64,000 bases of DNA from Gayadomonas joobiniege G7 (lineage in GTDB: Bacteria; Pseudomonadota; Gammaproteobacteria; Enterobacterales; Alteromonadaceae): the NCBI RefSeq assembly GCF_000300815.1, contig NZ_AMRX01000006.1, forward strand, positions 434,001 through 498,000. Reading direction: 5' to 3'. The notes beneath the pieces were generated by a model. That model saw only the letters and a program-made list of their open reading frames with translations, did no database searches and was not told the DNA's origin. This document shows, in pieces, positions 18,394 through 27,505 of this stretch. The translations under genes and the position numbers were made by a program. How positions within the stretch are numbered: the first letter of the stretch is position 1; every line of letters starts with the position of its first letter.

Positions 18394-18768
18394 ATGACTG
18401 ATAAAGAAAAAATTGAGCTAGAGAGGGCAAAAGCGGAACTTGAAAAGTTAAAAGAACCTTGGTGGAAAAAGACGACAGGTCAGTTTTTGGGCGCTTTTGT
18501 AGCCGCACTTGCGGCCACAAGTGTTACGCTCGGTGTCGAATATATGCAGCACGATGAGGAGCTTTTGGAAAGACAGCAAAAGATCTCTCAGTATTACGTT
18601 GATTACGCGCGGGGATATGCGTTAGGTGTACTTGACTCCCCCTCTGGAAATAGAGCGTTAGAAGCAGCTATGCGCTCAGGTGATAAACAAGAGTTTTATA
18701 ATCTGATTGTAAATATTACGCAGCAAACAATACATAAAATTTCAAAAAAAATTGATGAGGTTGAATAG
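18394..18768 (+). CDS. Small single-span membrane protein, unknown
   Basis: The 124-residue reading starts at the ATG at 18394; an upstream TTG at 18358 is unlikely. The N-terminal 25 residues are a charged helix (DKEKIELERAKAELEKLKEP), followed by one transmembrane segment at about 35-53 (FLGAFVAALAATSVTLGV) and a charged C-terminal helix. I do not recognise the family. It stands alone between the nucleotidase and a REP/109-bp element region. It is compact and starts cleanly, so probably a real gene, but there is no functional clue. Confidence 0.6.
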   Translation: MTDKEKIELERAKAELEKLKEPWWKKTTGQFLGAFVAALAATSVTLGVEYMQHDEELLERQQKISQYYVDYARGYALGVLDSPSGNRALEAAMRSGDKQEFYNLIVNITQQTIHKISKKIDEVE

Positions 18769-18799
18769 TCACCTGCAAACTTTGCCATCGCCTGCACAT

Positions 18800-18832
18800 T
18801 GTTGGAAACACCTTCGGTGGTTCCAACCTACG
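18800..18832 (-). repeat. REP, type C
   Basis: A hairpin GTTGGAAACACC/GGTGGTTCCAACCTAC; the GTAG foot is on the minus strand. Confidence 0.85.
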
Positions 18833-18856
18833 TGGGTGCTACACTGATGCTGTGAC

Positions 18857-18965
18857 GGTTGGCGCTGGATCGTTTGTGAGAAATGCGTCACCAGCAGGGA
18901 GGCTGGTGTCGAGCCTATAGGGATATATTGACGGCGTCATTTCGAATAAATGTCCGGCACCAACC
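18857..18965 (+). repeat. 109-bp structured intergenic element, copy 3
   Basis: This diverged copy lies 14 kb from the other two and is again exactly 109 bp. Its outer arms are GGTTGGCGCTGGA / TCCGGCACCAACC: relative to copy 1, one T-A pair has become C-G and the next T-A has become T-G. The inner hairpin CACCAGC/GCTGGTG is unchanged. Paired changes support selection on structure. Confidence 0.8.
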
Positions 18966-19036
18966 CAAACCCAGCGTTTTTTCAGGAAATCACCGACAGT
19001 GCGCCAATTTGCCAACCCCGCCACCGCCTGCACATC

Positions 19037-19067
19037 GTTGGCAACGCCGTTGGCGGTGCCAACCTAC
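19037..19067 (-). repeat. REP, type E
   Basis: GTTGGCAACGCC...GGCGGTGCCAACCTAC, a hairpin with TTGGCA-type arms in minus orientation, about 50 bp upstream of the hydrolase start. Confidence 0.8.
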
Positions 19068-19119
19068 ACTCAAGCCGCAAAAATCAACTACAATTGTTGT
19101 ATATTGCGGGGGACGAATC

Positions 19120-20502
19120 ATGATCATACACCACGGCGCAGTTGACGGAGTTACAGGGTCATGCCATCAGCTAAATATACATAAAAACGCCGCACTGTTA
19201 ATTGATTGTGGACTCTTTCAGGGCGACGAACAATCCGGCCAAACACACCAGCACAATTTGCAAATCGACTTTGATATTACCCCCATAAAAGCGCTTTTAG
19301 TGACCCATTGCCATATCGACCATGTAGGCCGCATCCCTTGGTTAATTGCAGCAGGTTTTAACCAGCCAATATATTGCAGTCAAGCCACCGCCGAGCTGCT
19401 GCCACTGGTATTAGAAGATGCCATAAAAATAGGCATAACAAAAAATACAAACTGGATTAAAAAACTGCTAAACCAAATTAAAAAGCTTGTTGTTCCCGTG
19501 GCTTATAAACGCTGGCAATCTTTACCCCAAGTGCCTGGGGTAAAGATTAAATTTAAGCCAGCAGGGCATATTTTAGGCTCGGCATATATAGAAATAGACG
19601 TTAAACATAACCCCCAAACCCTACAGCAAAAACACAGATATGTATTTAGCGGTGATCTGGGTGCGCCATACACGCCTTTATTACCGGCACCTAAAGCGCC
19701 GTATATGGCCGATACCCTGGTTATTGAAAGCACCTATGGTGATAAAAATCACCACGGACGCCAGCAGCGCAAACACCAACTACAACAAGTTGTAGAACGC
19801 TGCCTGCAAAACAAGGGGGCAGTGCTTATTCCAGCCTTTAGCATAGGCCGCACGCAAGAACTATTGTACGAAATTGAAGACATCATCTACAAAAATCAAA
19901 AAAGCCAAACCTGGCAAAATATCACAGTGATTTTAGATTCTCCGCTTGCTGCCCAATTTACCAAACATTATCAAAAATTAAGTTATTTATGGGACCAAGA
20001 AGCCAAACAAAAACTCAACCAGCACAGGCACCCATTAAACTTTGAAAACCTGTACACAATTAACAGCCATAAGGAACACCTTAGCGCCATTAGTTATATT
20101 CAAAAAAAAGCCAGCCCCTGTATTGTGATAGCCGCAAGCGGCATGTGTACCGGTGGGCGCATTTTAAATTATTTAAAAGCTTTATTACCCGATGAGCGAA
20201 CCGATGTATTATTTGTTGGTTATCAAGCCAGAGGCACCATAGGGCGAACGATTCAAACTTATGGCCCAAATCACGGGTATGTAGTGATTGATGGCCAAAA
20301 AATAAATATTAATGCCGGGGTTTATACACTGTCAGGTTATAGCGCCCACGCAGACCAAAAAGATTTAATCAATTTTGTAAAACGCATTCACCACAAACCC
20401 AAGTTAATAAAAATCGTTCATGGGGATGAGGCGGCTAAAAGAGAGTTGAAGGAAAAATTGCTCAAGTTATCGCCGTTAAGCAAAGTAGTGATTGCTAAAT
20501 AG
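19120..20502 (+). CDS. Beta-CASP metallo-beta-lactamase-fold RNA hydrolase
   Basis: This is a 460-residue protein when started at the ATG at 19120, preceded by GGGGGA; the frame extends upstream through repeats but that part is not credible. Motifs are THCHIDHVGRIPW (metal site HxHxDH, about residue 62), VFSGDLG, LVIESTYGDKNHHG, the beta-CASP IAASGMCTGGRILNYL and the C-terminal SGYSAHADQKDL with VHGDEAAK. This set defines the CPSF73/RNase-J-like branch acting on RNA ends or internally. The substrate is unknown. Single gene; the next gene follows after 48 bp. Confidence 0.9.
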   Translation: MIIHHGAVDGVTGSCHQLNIHKNAALLIDCGLFQGDEQSGQTHQHNLQIDFDITPIKALLVTHCHIDHVGRIPWLIAAGFNQPIYCSQATAELLPLVLEDAIKIGITKNTNWIKKLLNQIKKLVVPVAYKRWQSLPQVPGVKIKFKPAGHILGSAYIEIDVKHNPQTLQQKHRYVFSGDLGAPYTPLLPAPKAPYMADTLVIESTYGDKNHHGRQQRKHQLQQVVERCLQNKGAVLIPAFSIGRTQELLYEIEDIIYKNQKSQTWQNITVILDSPLAAQFTKHYQKLSYLWDQEAKQKLNQHRHPLNFENLYTINSHKEHLSAISYIQKKASPCIVIAASGMCTGGRILNYLKALLPDERTDVLFVGYQARGTIGRTIQTYGPNHGYVVIDGQKININAGVYTLSGYSAHADQKDLINFVKRIHHKPKLIKIVHGDEAAKRELKEKLLKLSPLSKVVIAK

Positions 20503-20550
20503 GCTTGCAAGATTATAATTTGTTAAGAAATAGCAAGGATACTGGAAACG

Positions 20551-21834
20551 ATGACAAAACCTTCATATTGGATGTTAGCCGATACAGAATTGCCGATTTC
20601 GAAAGACCTGGCTTTTCAGAGTTCATTTGTATCTCATTTCAAACATGGATTATTGTTTAATCAGAGCCTAATGATATCTGATGCTCAAGCGGTTAACTCA
20701 GCAAATTTCAGACAGTTAATACAAACAGATGATAATTTTAAAGAATTAATTAGCAGTAAACTTCTCTCAATAGCAGTGCGTCATACTAATCCGAATCAGT
20801 CACCTAGTCGTTTAACTGATGTTCGAAATGCATTCCTACGTGAAAAAAAACAGAACTTACCGATTGATTATTTTGTGCGGGATGACGATTTAGATTTTTT
20901 AAATGAAAACTGTACGCTAACACCGTACACCTATAAAGATTTACGCGAATCCTACACAAACAATATCTTTGAACTTTTTAATAGTGAAAAAGCTAAAGAA
21001 CACTTTGCCCCTGACGCTCATAAAATAATATTGGAGCGCTTATTTATCGAAAGAGAAAGAGACAAAGGGTTAGGCCGCGTCTTTATGCAAAAAAATCTTG
21101 AGCAAGATCTTGCAGGTATTGGTCAATCCAATATCTGGCAAGAGTATAAGGATGTTATTATTCAATTTTCAGATGCGCCCTACGTAACAGGGTTGCCAAA
21201 GGTATTAAGCTCTAATCCTATTTATTCTCCATTGCACAAAAACAGCTTCGATTTGGCGTTTCCTAAAAAGGCCAGTGTTCAGATACCGAGAGAAAAAATT
21301 GCAATCAGTACAGATTTACATTTGAGCACATATGAAAAAGCGTTAGAAAAGCTAACTATCGAAGATATATTGTTTCTACGTCAAACTAGGGCTTTTAAAA
21401 CCTATATTCGTTATGTTACTGGTGGTGTGACGGAAGAGGCCGATTTTAACAATGCGATTGATAGCTTAATTGCCTACCAAACTGAAATCGACCAATACAT
21501 AGTACGTAAACACTTAGGTAAAGCAACAGGTAAAAACTCTAAATTATCAAGATATTTAGAGCCAATATTAAAAATGACTCAAGAGGCAGGTGTTTTCTCA
21601 TTTGGTTTAACGTTAACAGACATAGCATCATCTGGTGCTTTAACCATATCTAACATGTTCGCAAACGGCGCAATAGATCTTGTTAAAAGCCGAAACGCTG
21701 TAAAAATGCAAAGAGAGCACCACAAGCTAATCACCGAGTTGTCAGCCAATGATACGGCTAAAAAAATACGTGCCGAAAAGTTAACCTCAGGAGAATTTAA
21801 CGAGACCATTTATTCATCGGTAAGCATCGAATAA
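20551..21834 (+). CDS. Conserved-looking protein of unknown function
   Basis: This 427-residue protein starts MTKPSYWMLADTELPISKDL, with AAGGA 14 bp upstream of the ATG. It looks largely helical and soluble, rich in Lys/Glu/Asp, with a weakly hydrophobic patch at about residues 350-375 (GVFSFGLTLTDIASSGALTI). I see no recognised motif. It follows the beta-CASP gene after 48 bp and could be co-transcribed with it. Its 3' end overlaps the converging Nudix gene by 25 bp. No function is proposed. Confidence 0.7.
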   Translation: MTKPSYWMLADTELPISKDLAFQSSFVSHFKHGLLFNQSLMISDAQAVNSANFRQLIQTDDNFKELISSKLLSIAVRHTNPNQSPSRLTDVRNAFLREKKQNLPIDYFVRDDDLDFLNENCTLTPYTYKDLRESYTNNIFELFNSEKAKEHFAPDAHKIILERLFIERERDKGLGRVFMQKNLEQDLAGIGQSNIWQEYKDVIIQFSDAPYVTGLPKVLSSNPIYSPLHKNSFDLAFPKKASVQIPREKIAISTDLHLSTYEKALEKLTIEDILFLRQTRAFKTYIRYVTGGVTEEADFNNAIDSLIAYQTEIDQYIVRKHLGKATGKNSKLSRYLEPILKMTQEAGVFSFGLTLTDIASSGALTISNMFANGAIDLVKSRNAVKMQREHHKLITELSANDTAKKIRAEKLTSGEFNETIYSSVSIE

Positions 21835-22370
21835 CTAATAAAAAATAGGGTAATTGGGTCAAAAACCAACTCATTGTGCAATAACTCAGGTAGTGATCGT
21901 TTCGGAATAATTTTTACCTCGCTAATTGCTTCACTGTTTTCTTGTTTTGATAAATTGCTGTGCAGATTATCGAGTTTCGCTAAAAAAATATACGTAGGAT
22001 AAGACTTTTCGTTTAATGTTTTAAACAATTGCCACTTATTTGCAGTTAAACCCGTTTCTTCTTTTAATTCTTTCTGGGCACATTCAAGTGGAGAAAGATC
22101 TACTTCTCCAAAGCCTTTGGGCACCTCAAGTGACCAAGCCCGGTTTTCGTGGCGGTAGGTTTTAATTAATACTATGCTGCCATCGTTCGTTGACGCAAAA
22201 ATCATAACCCCATAAGGTGCTTTCCACACAAATCTTAGGTACTTCCCATTAGAACCGTTTGGAAAAATAACATCATCGTTATATAAAGTAGCATATTGAT
22301 TACTAAACTCTATATTCTCTTGTGTTATTTCTATTTCACCCAGTTTGTGATCTCCTTTATTTAGAGCCAT
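21810..22370 (-). CDS. Nudix hydrolase (ADP-ribose pyrophosphatase-like)
   Basis: This is a 186-residue protein with the ADPRase-type fold: VLIKTYRHENRAWSLEVPKG leads into a Nudix box ending ECAQKELKEETGL. The core KELKEETG matches RExxEExG, with Lys for Arg. The first glutamate of the canonical box (G-x5-E) is Leu here, so metal binding may differ from the norm. The family hydrolyses nucleoside diphosphates linked to another moiety. It faces the unknown 427-residue gene and overlaps its end by 25 bp; the upstream side faces the polysaccharide locus. Confidence 0.82.
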   Translation of the reverse strand: MALNKGDHKLGEIEITQENIEFSNQYATLYNDDVIFPNGSNGKYLRFVWKAPYGVMIFASTNDGSIVLIKTYRHENRAWSLEVPKGFGEVDLSPLECAQKELKEETGLTANKWQLFKTLNEKSYPTYIFLAKLDNLHSNLSKQENSEAISEVKIIPKRSLPELLHNELVFDPITLFFISYSMLTDE

Positions 22371-22543
22371 GTTTTTTTCCTTACTAATTAATTTAACGCA
22401 AAAATATTTTAAACATGTTAAAGAGTCAATTTTTTAAAATATATTGGTAAACTAAGTATTCCGTTCGAACTGTAATCGTTAAAGCTCACTTGTATAAATA
22501 ATTTTGTCTTATAAACTAAATAAAAAACATCAAGGGACACAAG
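22371..22543. promoter_or_regulatory. Divergent intergenic region at the polysaccharide locus border
   Basis: These 173 AT-rich bases separate the Nudix gene from the epimerase gene. The epimerase has a good ribosome site AAGGGA 7 bp before its ATG. Promoters in both directions are expected, but I cannot assign boxes. Confidence 0.4.
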
Positions 22544-23554
22544 ATGAAATACCTAGTAACAGGTGCAGCCGGCTTTATCGGCTATCACACGTCAGAAAAA
22601 CTATTGCAGCAAGGCCATCAGGTTACCGGCATTGATAACCTCAACGATTATTACGATGTTAACCTTAAAAAAGATCGCTTAAAACAACTCGAAAAATACA
22701 GCGAATTTACTTTTAAGTTTATCGATTTAGCCGACCGAGAAGGCATGGCCGAACTCTTTAAAAAAGAAAAGTTTGATCAAGTGATTCATTTAGCCGCCCA
22801 AGCAGGTGTTCGTTATTCACTGGACAACCCTTTTGCTTATGCCGATTCAAACCTGGTTGGTCATTTATCTATTTTAGAAGGATGCCGCCATAACCAAGTA
22901 AAACACTTAGTTTATGCCTCATCCAGCTCAGTATATGGTTTAAACAGCAAAATGCCTTTTGCGACCGAAGACTCGGTAGATCATCCTATCTCTTTGTATG
23001 CGGCGACTAAAAAAGCCAACGAGTTAATGAGCCATACCTACTCGCATTTATATAATATTCCAACTTCTGGCCTGAGGTTTTTTACCGTTTATGGTCCATG
23101 GGGACGTCCAGACATGGCGCTGTTTAAATTTACCAAAGCCATTATAGAAGGGCGCGAGATAGACGTATACAACAATGGTAATTTAGCACGCGACTTTACC
23201 TATATAGATGATATAGTTGAAGGTATCTTACGGGTAGCCGATAACATTCCCACCGGCCAAAAAGACTGGACACCTGAATCAGGTTCAGCTAAAGACAGTT
23301 CCGCCCCTTATTATGTTTATAACATAGGCAATGGCTCACCAGTGCAATTAATGGACTTTATTAAAGCCATTGAAAAAGCGTTAGGGCAAGAAGCTAAAAA
23401 GAACTTTATGGACATGCAACCTGGCGATGTTTATAAAACTTGGGCCGACACAGATGACCTTGAAAGAGTCACGCAGCATAAACCGTCAGTATCAGTAGAA
23501 GCAGGCGTTAAAAAGTTTGTAGACTGGTACCAAAGTTATTATCAAATAATTTAG
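22544..23554 (+). CDS. NAD-dependent nucleotide-sugar epimerase, UDP-glucuronate 4-epimerase type
   Basis: This is a 336-residue extended SDR. It has GAAGFIG at residues 7-13, the loop GIDNLNDYYDVNLKKDRL, LAAQAGVRYSL, SSSSVYG, catalytic YAATK at about residue 150 and RFFTVYGPWGRPDMALF, all typical of UDP-GlcA 4-epimerases found in capsule loci. It would supply UDP-galacturonate from the UDP-glucuronate made by the ugd gene downstream. It opens the polysaccharide locus but is separated from wza by an oppositely oriented acyltransferase. Confidence 0.9.
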   Translation: MKYLVTGAAGFIGYHTSEKLLQQGHQVTGIDNLNDYYDVNLKKDRLKQLEKYSEFTFKFIDLADREGMAELFKKEKFDQVIHLAAQAGVRYSLDNPFAYADSNLVGHLSILEGCRHNQVKHLVYASSSSVYGLNSKMPFATEDSVDHPISLYAATKKANELMSHTYSHLYNIPTSGLRFFTVYGPWGRPDMALFKFTKAIIEGREIDVYNNGNLARDFTYIDDIVEGILRVADNIPTGQKDWTPESGSAKDSSAPYYVYNIGNGSPVQLMDFIKAIEKALGQEAKKNFMDMQPGDVYKTWADTDDLERVTQHKPSVSVEAGVKKFVDWYQSYYQII

Positions 23555-24128
23555 TGCAAACTTACTAGGAGCGTTTTTCAAGAAGGTAAGTAAAAAATAG
23601 ACATCAATCAAATGTATTGACTATTTATTAAGTGTGCAAGTTACTTATTTTTTCATCTGTCTATAAGTAACTTTATGAGTTAAATATAATCTTCGTATAC
23701 GTGAATTGAGCCTCCAGCAGTACACACGTATTTGTTTATAGAATCGTTTTGTATTGCTTAGAGGCCGCGTAAATAATGTTCCTTTGAATGGGGGAGTTAA
23801 AAACTTACAGCTTAGAGTTACAAATTCGCCAAAAATATGAGGTTGGTTTTGTCAAGCGCCCCGATAAAGTACTTTAGACACAATTTATAGAAAAGGGGAT
23901 AGGACGAAGAGCCTATAGCTTACCCTTTCATTAGCGAGGCTTTAGGCTCAGTGTTAGATAGTGATGAGGATATGAATTAATTTTGCCACCCTGTATTTCC
24001 ATTGTAACATTGGGTTTGTTCCGAAACGGTAAATCCTCTGAACTTGCTTTATTTAGGCTTGATATCAGATTTAAACCGTTTCAGGAAAAATGTCGACTGG
24101 TTCTATTGTATATTGCAGAGTAATTTTT
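23555..24128. other. 574-bp gene-free gap
   Basis: It lies between the convergent 3' ends of the epimerase and the acyltransferase. No REP, tRNA or credible ORF is visible. The stretch near 23850-23990 (CAAGCGCCCCGATAAAGTAC onward) looks like decayed sequence but I cannot identify a source. Confidence 0.4.
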
Positions 24129-25973
24129 CTACTTGAATACTGGTTCCAAAAAGGTTAAGTGTTCTACTGCAAACCAAGGCCGATAATGTGTCTTGTCATA
24201 ATAAATATATTTGCCATTTTCACCTATAGTCGGACAAATGTCTGTGCAAAAAAACTCCAGAGGGTCTATGATCACAACATCCTGTAACTCCTTCAGTTTT
24301 TCTAGAGCCTTGTAGCTTACTTCATGACTTTCTACCATAGCTTGTTTAGTCACAAAAAGGGATAAACCATGTCGGATCGAAAGTTTAGGGTCAAATTCAT
24401 CCCCAGTCGGTTCCCCCAATACTAAATAAAGTTCATCGGTGTGCTGCTTAGCGAACTTTAGAAATTCGTCATACTCTTTAATCCTGTTAGCGACAACGGC
24501 TTCTGCTTGGACTTCATCTTCGGGGATAGCGGCCCTGAATAAATAAAAAGATGTAACAACTTTGCTAAAATTAATGTTCTGAAACAAAGCTTTGTAGTTT
24601 TGAATATTGCTGCAGTCTTGAACACCTTTTTTAAATGATGGTGTCAAGAAACAACCGTGTTCAGTTAAATAATATACGTTGTATTTGCCATGATTTATTT
24701 TAGCATAAGGGTAAGTTTGCGCGATATGACTTGCACCAATAAATAATATGTTTTCATCCGAAGTGCCTTCAATAAAACGAATTAAATTACCTCCAATGAC
24801 TAAGTTTGGTTCGGGGTATTCTTCATCTTTATGCGCTTCAAAAGCTTCTTTATACTTTAGTCTTGTCTCAGGACTGAACCTGACATCAAGTCCTTCACTC
24901 GTATAAACGCCATAACCTATTAATGATATTACAATCGAAAAAAGAATAGGTTTACAATTGATTAATGACATAAAGCTTCTAAAATCGCCTTTGAATCTAT
25001 ATGCTTCGATGTATTTATAACTCAAAAAACCAAGTACAATAGATAGTAAAATGCCCAGGTATATATAAAGCGAGTCTAACGAATACCAGTAAATTAGAAC
25101 AACCAACGGCCAATGCCAAAGATAAATGGAATAAGACCACTTACCCAAATACTGGAACAAAAAATTAGAAGTAAAGATACTAGATTCCCTAGACGCCAAA
25201 ATGACTAAAAAAGCACCACCAACGGGGAGGGCCGCCAAGTAACCAGGCCAATAATCATCCGGCGTAATATATACATATGCAACGACTATCATCAAAATAC
25301 CAAGCAACTCTGTGACTTTACCAACTCTGGCTGAAAGTGCGACTGGATAACAAAAAGCAATACCGCCTACCATCATTTCCCAAGCTCTCGTGGGCAGAAG
25401 AAAGTAAGAAGCCTGTGGTGACTTATAGGTAGCATACGCACTCAGAGCAAATAGAACTATTGTTGAAATTAGAAGTAACTTTTTCAGGTTATTTATTGAT
25501 AAAAAAGAAGCTAAAATTTTTAAAACGATAGGATATAAAATGTAAAACTGCCATTCAACTGATAATGACCAAGTATGTAACAGCCATTTTTCATGTGACC
25601 TTGAATCAAAATAACCCGCTTCAAACCAATAGCCGATATTAGATATAAACAACATGCTACTAGCGACATGCTTGCCTAATACGGCATAATCAATATTTGT
25701 TAATAGAATAAAGCCGAAGGCCAGTAACACTGCTGAAAGCATTGCTAAAGCGGGAATAATTCGGTTTGCTCTTGCAATATAAAATTTCGCTAAGTTGAAA
25801 GATTGACTTTCTAAACCACTTAAAATAATGGAGGTCATTAAAAAGCCTGAAATTACAAAAAATACATCTACTCCAGCAAACCCACCTGGTACCCAATCTG
25901 GGTTAAAGTGAAATAAAACTACCGAAATTACAGCTATAGCTCTTAATCCGTTAATATCCTTTCTAAACTTCAA
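24129..25973 (-). CDS. OafA-type membrane acyltransferase with C-terminal SGNH domain
   Basis: This 614-residue protein has an N-terminal acyltransferase-3 domain (MKFRKDINGLRAIAVISVVL, VDVFFVISGFLM, LLHTWSLSVEWQFYILYP, WSYSIYLWHWPLVV) with about ten to eleven membrane spans, followed from about residue 400 by a periplasmic SGNH-like domain (NILFIGASHIAQ; C-terminal YYDKTHYRPWFAVEH). Such fusions O-acetylate lipopolysaccharide or capsule sugars. It is the only gene of the locus on the minus strand, which suggests late addition. The ATG is close to the divergent wza leader, so the two may share a regulatory region. Confidence 0.92.
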   Translation of the reverse strand: MKFRKDINGLRAIAVISVVLFHFNPDWVPGGFAGVDVFFVISGFLMTSIILSGLESQSFNLAKFYIARANRIIPALAMLSAVLLAFGFILLTNIDYAVLGKHVASSMLFISNIGYWFEAGYFDSRSHEKWLLHTWSLSVEWQFYILYPIVLKILASFLSINNLKKLLLISTIVLFALSAYATYKSPQASYFLLPTRAWEMMVGGIAFCYPVALSARVGKVTELLGILMIVVAYVYITPDDYWPGYLAALPVGGAFLVILASRESSIFTSNFLFQYLGKWSYSIYLWHWPLVVLIYWYSLDSLYIYLGILLSIVLGFLSYKYIEAYRFKGDFRSFMSLINCKPILFSIVISLIGYGVYTSEGLDVRFSPETRLKYKEAFEAHKDEEYPEPNLVIGGNLIRFIEGTSDENILFIGASHIAQTYPYAKINHGKYNVYYLTEHGCFLTPSFKKGVQDCSNIQNYKALFQNINFSKVVTSFYLFRAAIPEDEVQAEAVVANRIKEYDEFLKFAKQHTDELYLVLGEPTGDEFDPKLSIRHGLSLFVTKQAMVESHEVSYKALEKLKELQDVVIIDPLEFFCTDICPTIGENGKYIYYDKTHYRPWFAVEHLTFLEPVFK

Positions 25974-26368
25974 AATTTAAACCCTTTATTATTTTACGTT
26001 TATTTGTTGAGTCGATAAAATTCATGCATATAAGCCAATGAAACCCAAACTGATGTAAAATAGAACCATTTAGGTCTCTGCAACTATCGAATTAAGAATG
26101 CAGAGTTTTATCCAAGTTTTAAAACACGCATACACTTTACATCATGAATTTACTACTCAATGATAAATTTGTAAATAAAGATTTCCGCAATGCCTAACCA
26201 ATTCAATTTCGTTTGCGTCGGTAGTGGTTCCTTTTTGAAAATATGTTTTCGCTAGTGTAAACGGTACTGTTGCCCATTTATTGAAAATTTAAAGCCCGAA
26301 AAGGTTGGTATTAAAATTGGTTCAGGTTATTATGCTCGAGTTTGTAAGATAACAAGATCGAGTACAGG
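25974..26368 (+). promoter_or_regulatory. 395-bp leader upstream of wza
   Basis: This is an AT-rich divergent region without ORFs. At 26216-26229 the sequence GTCGGTAGTGGTT lies about 140 nt before wza and resembles the ops/JUMPstart core GGCGGTAGnnT, which recruits the antiterminator RfaH in long polysaccharide operons. It has one mismatch in the octamer and lacks the final T at the right place. Promoter boxes are not assigned. Confidence 0.35.
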
Positions 26369-27493
26369 ATGAATAAAACATTGAAGTGCAAAGTATTGCC
26401 GTTGTCCCTATGTATATTATTGTCGGCGTGTGCCGTCCCCGGTGGCCATATTGCTCACAGAGCAATAGACAAAAACGTTTTATCCTCGAGTGGTGAGGAG
26501 CTTTCGGATAAAGTAAATGTTTTTGCCATAAACCAAATACCGTTAAAAGCAGACGAAGAACGACGTCCAATTGCCACTAACGATGAGCTCCAAAAGCAGA
26601 TTAATAATTATGAATACTATGTAGGCCCAGGGGATGTGTTAAATATCACTGTTTGGGACCATCCTGAATTAACAATACCAGCGGGCTCCCAACGCTCCGC
26701 AGAAGAGGCAGGTAATATCATTCATAATGATGGCACTTTATTTTACCCATACGTAGGTAAAATTTCTGTCGTAGGGAAAACTGCTGGGGAAATACGTGAT
26801 TTGTTAATCTCTAGGCTAAGTAAATATATTGAAAACCCACAAATTGACGTTAGGGTAGCTGCATTCCGGTCTCAGCGTGTTTATGTAACGGGCGAAGTTA
26901 AGCAACCCGGTAATTTCCCAATAACCAATGTTCCACTAACTCTTGTTGATGCGCTAAATCAGGCAGGAGGGATTTCACAAATGGCAGACTGGGAGAATGT
27001 CGTTTTAACTCGAGGTGGGCGAGAAGAAATTATCAGTATCCAGCAGCTATACCAAGAGGGTGACATATCTAAAAATAGATTATTGTATCCAAACGATATA
27101 ATTCATGTAAACCGTAATGATGCTGCCAAAGTTTTTGTGTTGGGTGAAGTCGGTAGACCACAAACACTGCGAATTGAAAGGAACGGCATGAGTTTAGCTG
27201 AGGCATTAGCTACATCTGGCGGTTTTAACGAATTAACCGCCGACGCTTCTGGTATTTTTGTGTTGCGCAGAGCGCAAGAAACTAACAAAGTCGCAGATGT
27301 GTATCAATTAAATGCCAGCGATGCAACTGCTTTGTTGTTGGCTGATGCGTTTACGTTAGAACCACGCGATATCATATATGTTACTGCCGCGCCTGTTGCA
27401 AGATGGAACAGAGTTCTAAGCCAAATTATGCCAACGGTGCAGGCTTTATATTACACAGGGTTAGCAAAAGACAGGTTAGTTGACAACGATTAA
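26369..27493 (+). CDS. wza: Polysaccharide export lipoprotein (Wza type)
   Basis: This is a 374-residue outer-membrane export channel subunit. Lipobox LSAC with Cys21 is followed by the poly-export domain (YYVGPGDVLNITVWDHPELT, DGTLFYPYVGKI, GEIRDLL) and two SLBB domains (VYVTGEVKQPGNFP; VFVLGEVGRPQTLRI). The C-terminal part (WNRVLSQIMPTVQALYYTG) fits the amphipathic helix that spans the outer membrane. It is the first gene of the wza-wzb-wzc set and of the main plus-strand run of the locus. Confidence 0.95.
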   Translation: MNKTLKCKVLPLSLCILLSACAVPGGHIAHRAIDKNVLSSSGEELSDKVNVFAINQIPLKADEERRPIATNDELQKQINNYEYYVGPGDVLNITVWDHPELTIPAGSQRSAEEAGNIIHNDGTLFYPYVGKISVVGKTAGEIRDLLISRLSKYIENPQIDVRVAAFRSQRVYVTGEVKQPGNFPITNVPLTLVDALNQAGGISQMADWENVVLTRGGREEIISIQQLYQEGDISKNRLLYPNDIIHVNRNDAAKVFVLGEVGRPQTLRIERNGMSLAEALATSGGFNELTADASGIFVLRRAQETNKVADVYQLNASDATALLLADAFTLEPRDIIYVTAAPVARWNRVLSQIMPTVQALYYTGLAKDRLVDND

Positions 27494-27505
27494 GCGGATT
27501 TTACT

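Noticed and set aside
18883-19119. 79-codon N-terminal extension of the beta-CASP hydrolase
   Set aside because: It runs through the 109-bp element and a REP; the ATG at 19120 has a strong ribosome site and begins the family's normal N terminus.
22151-22161. GGCGGTAGGTT, a full match to the ops core
   Set aside because: It lies inside the Nudix coding sequence, antisense and nearly 400 bp before the epimerase gene, with no sign of a promoter further upstream; probably chance.
23850-23990. Possible IS remnant between the epimerase and acyltransferase genes
   Set aside because: No terminal repeats and no translatable transposase fragment could be found by eye.
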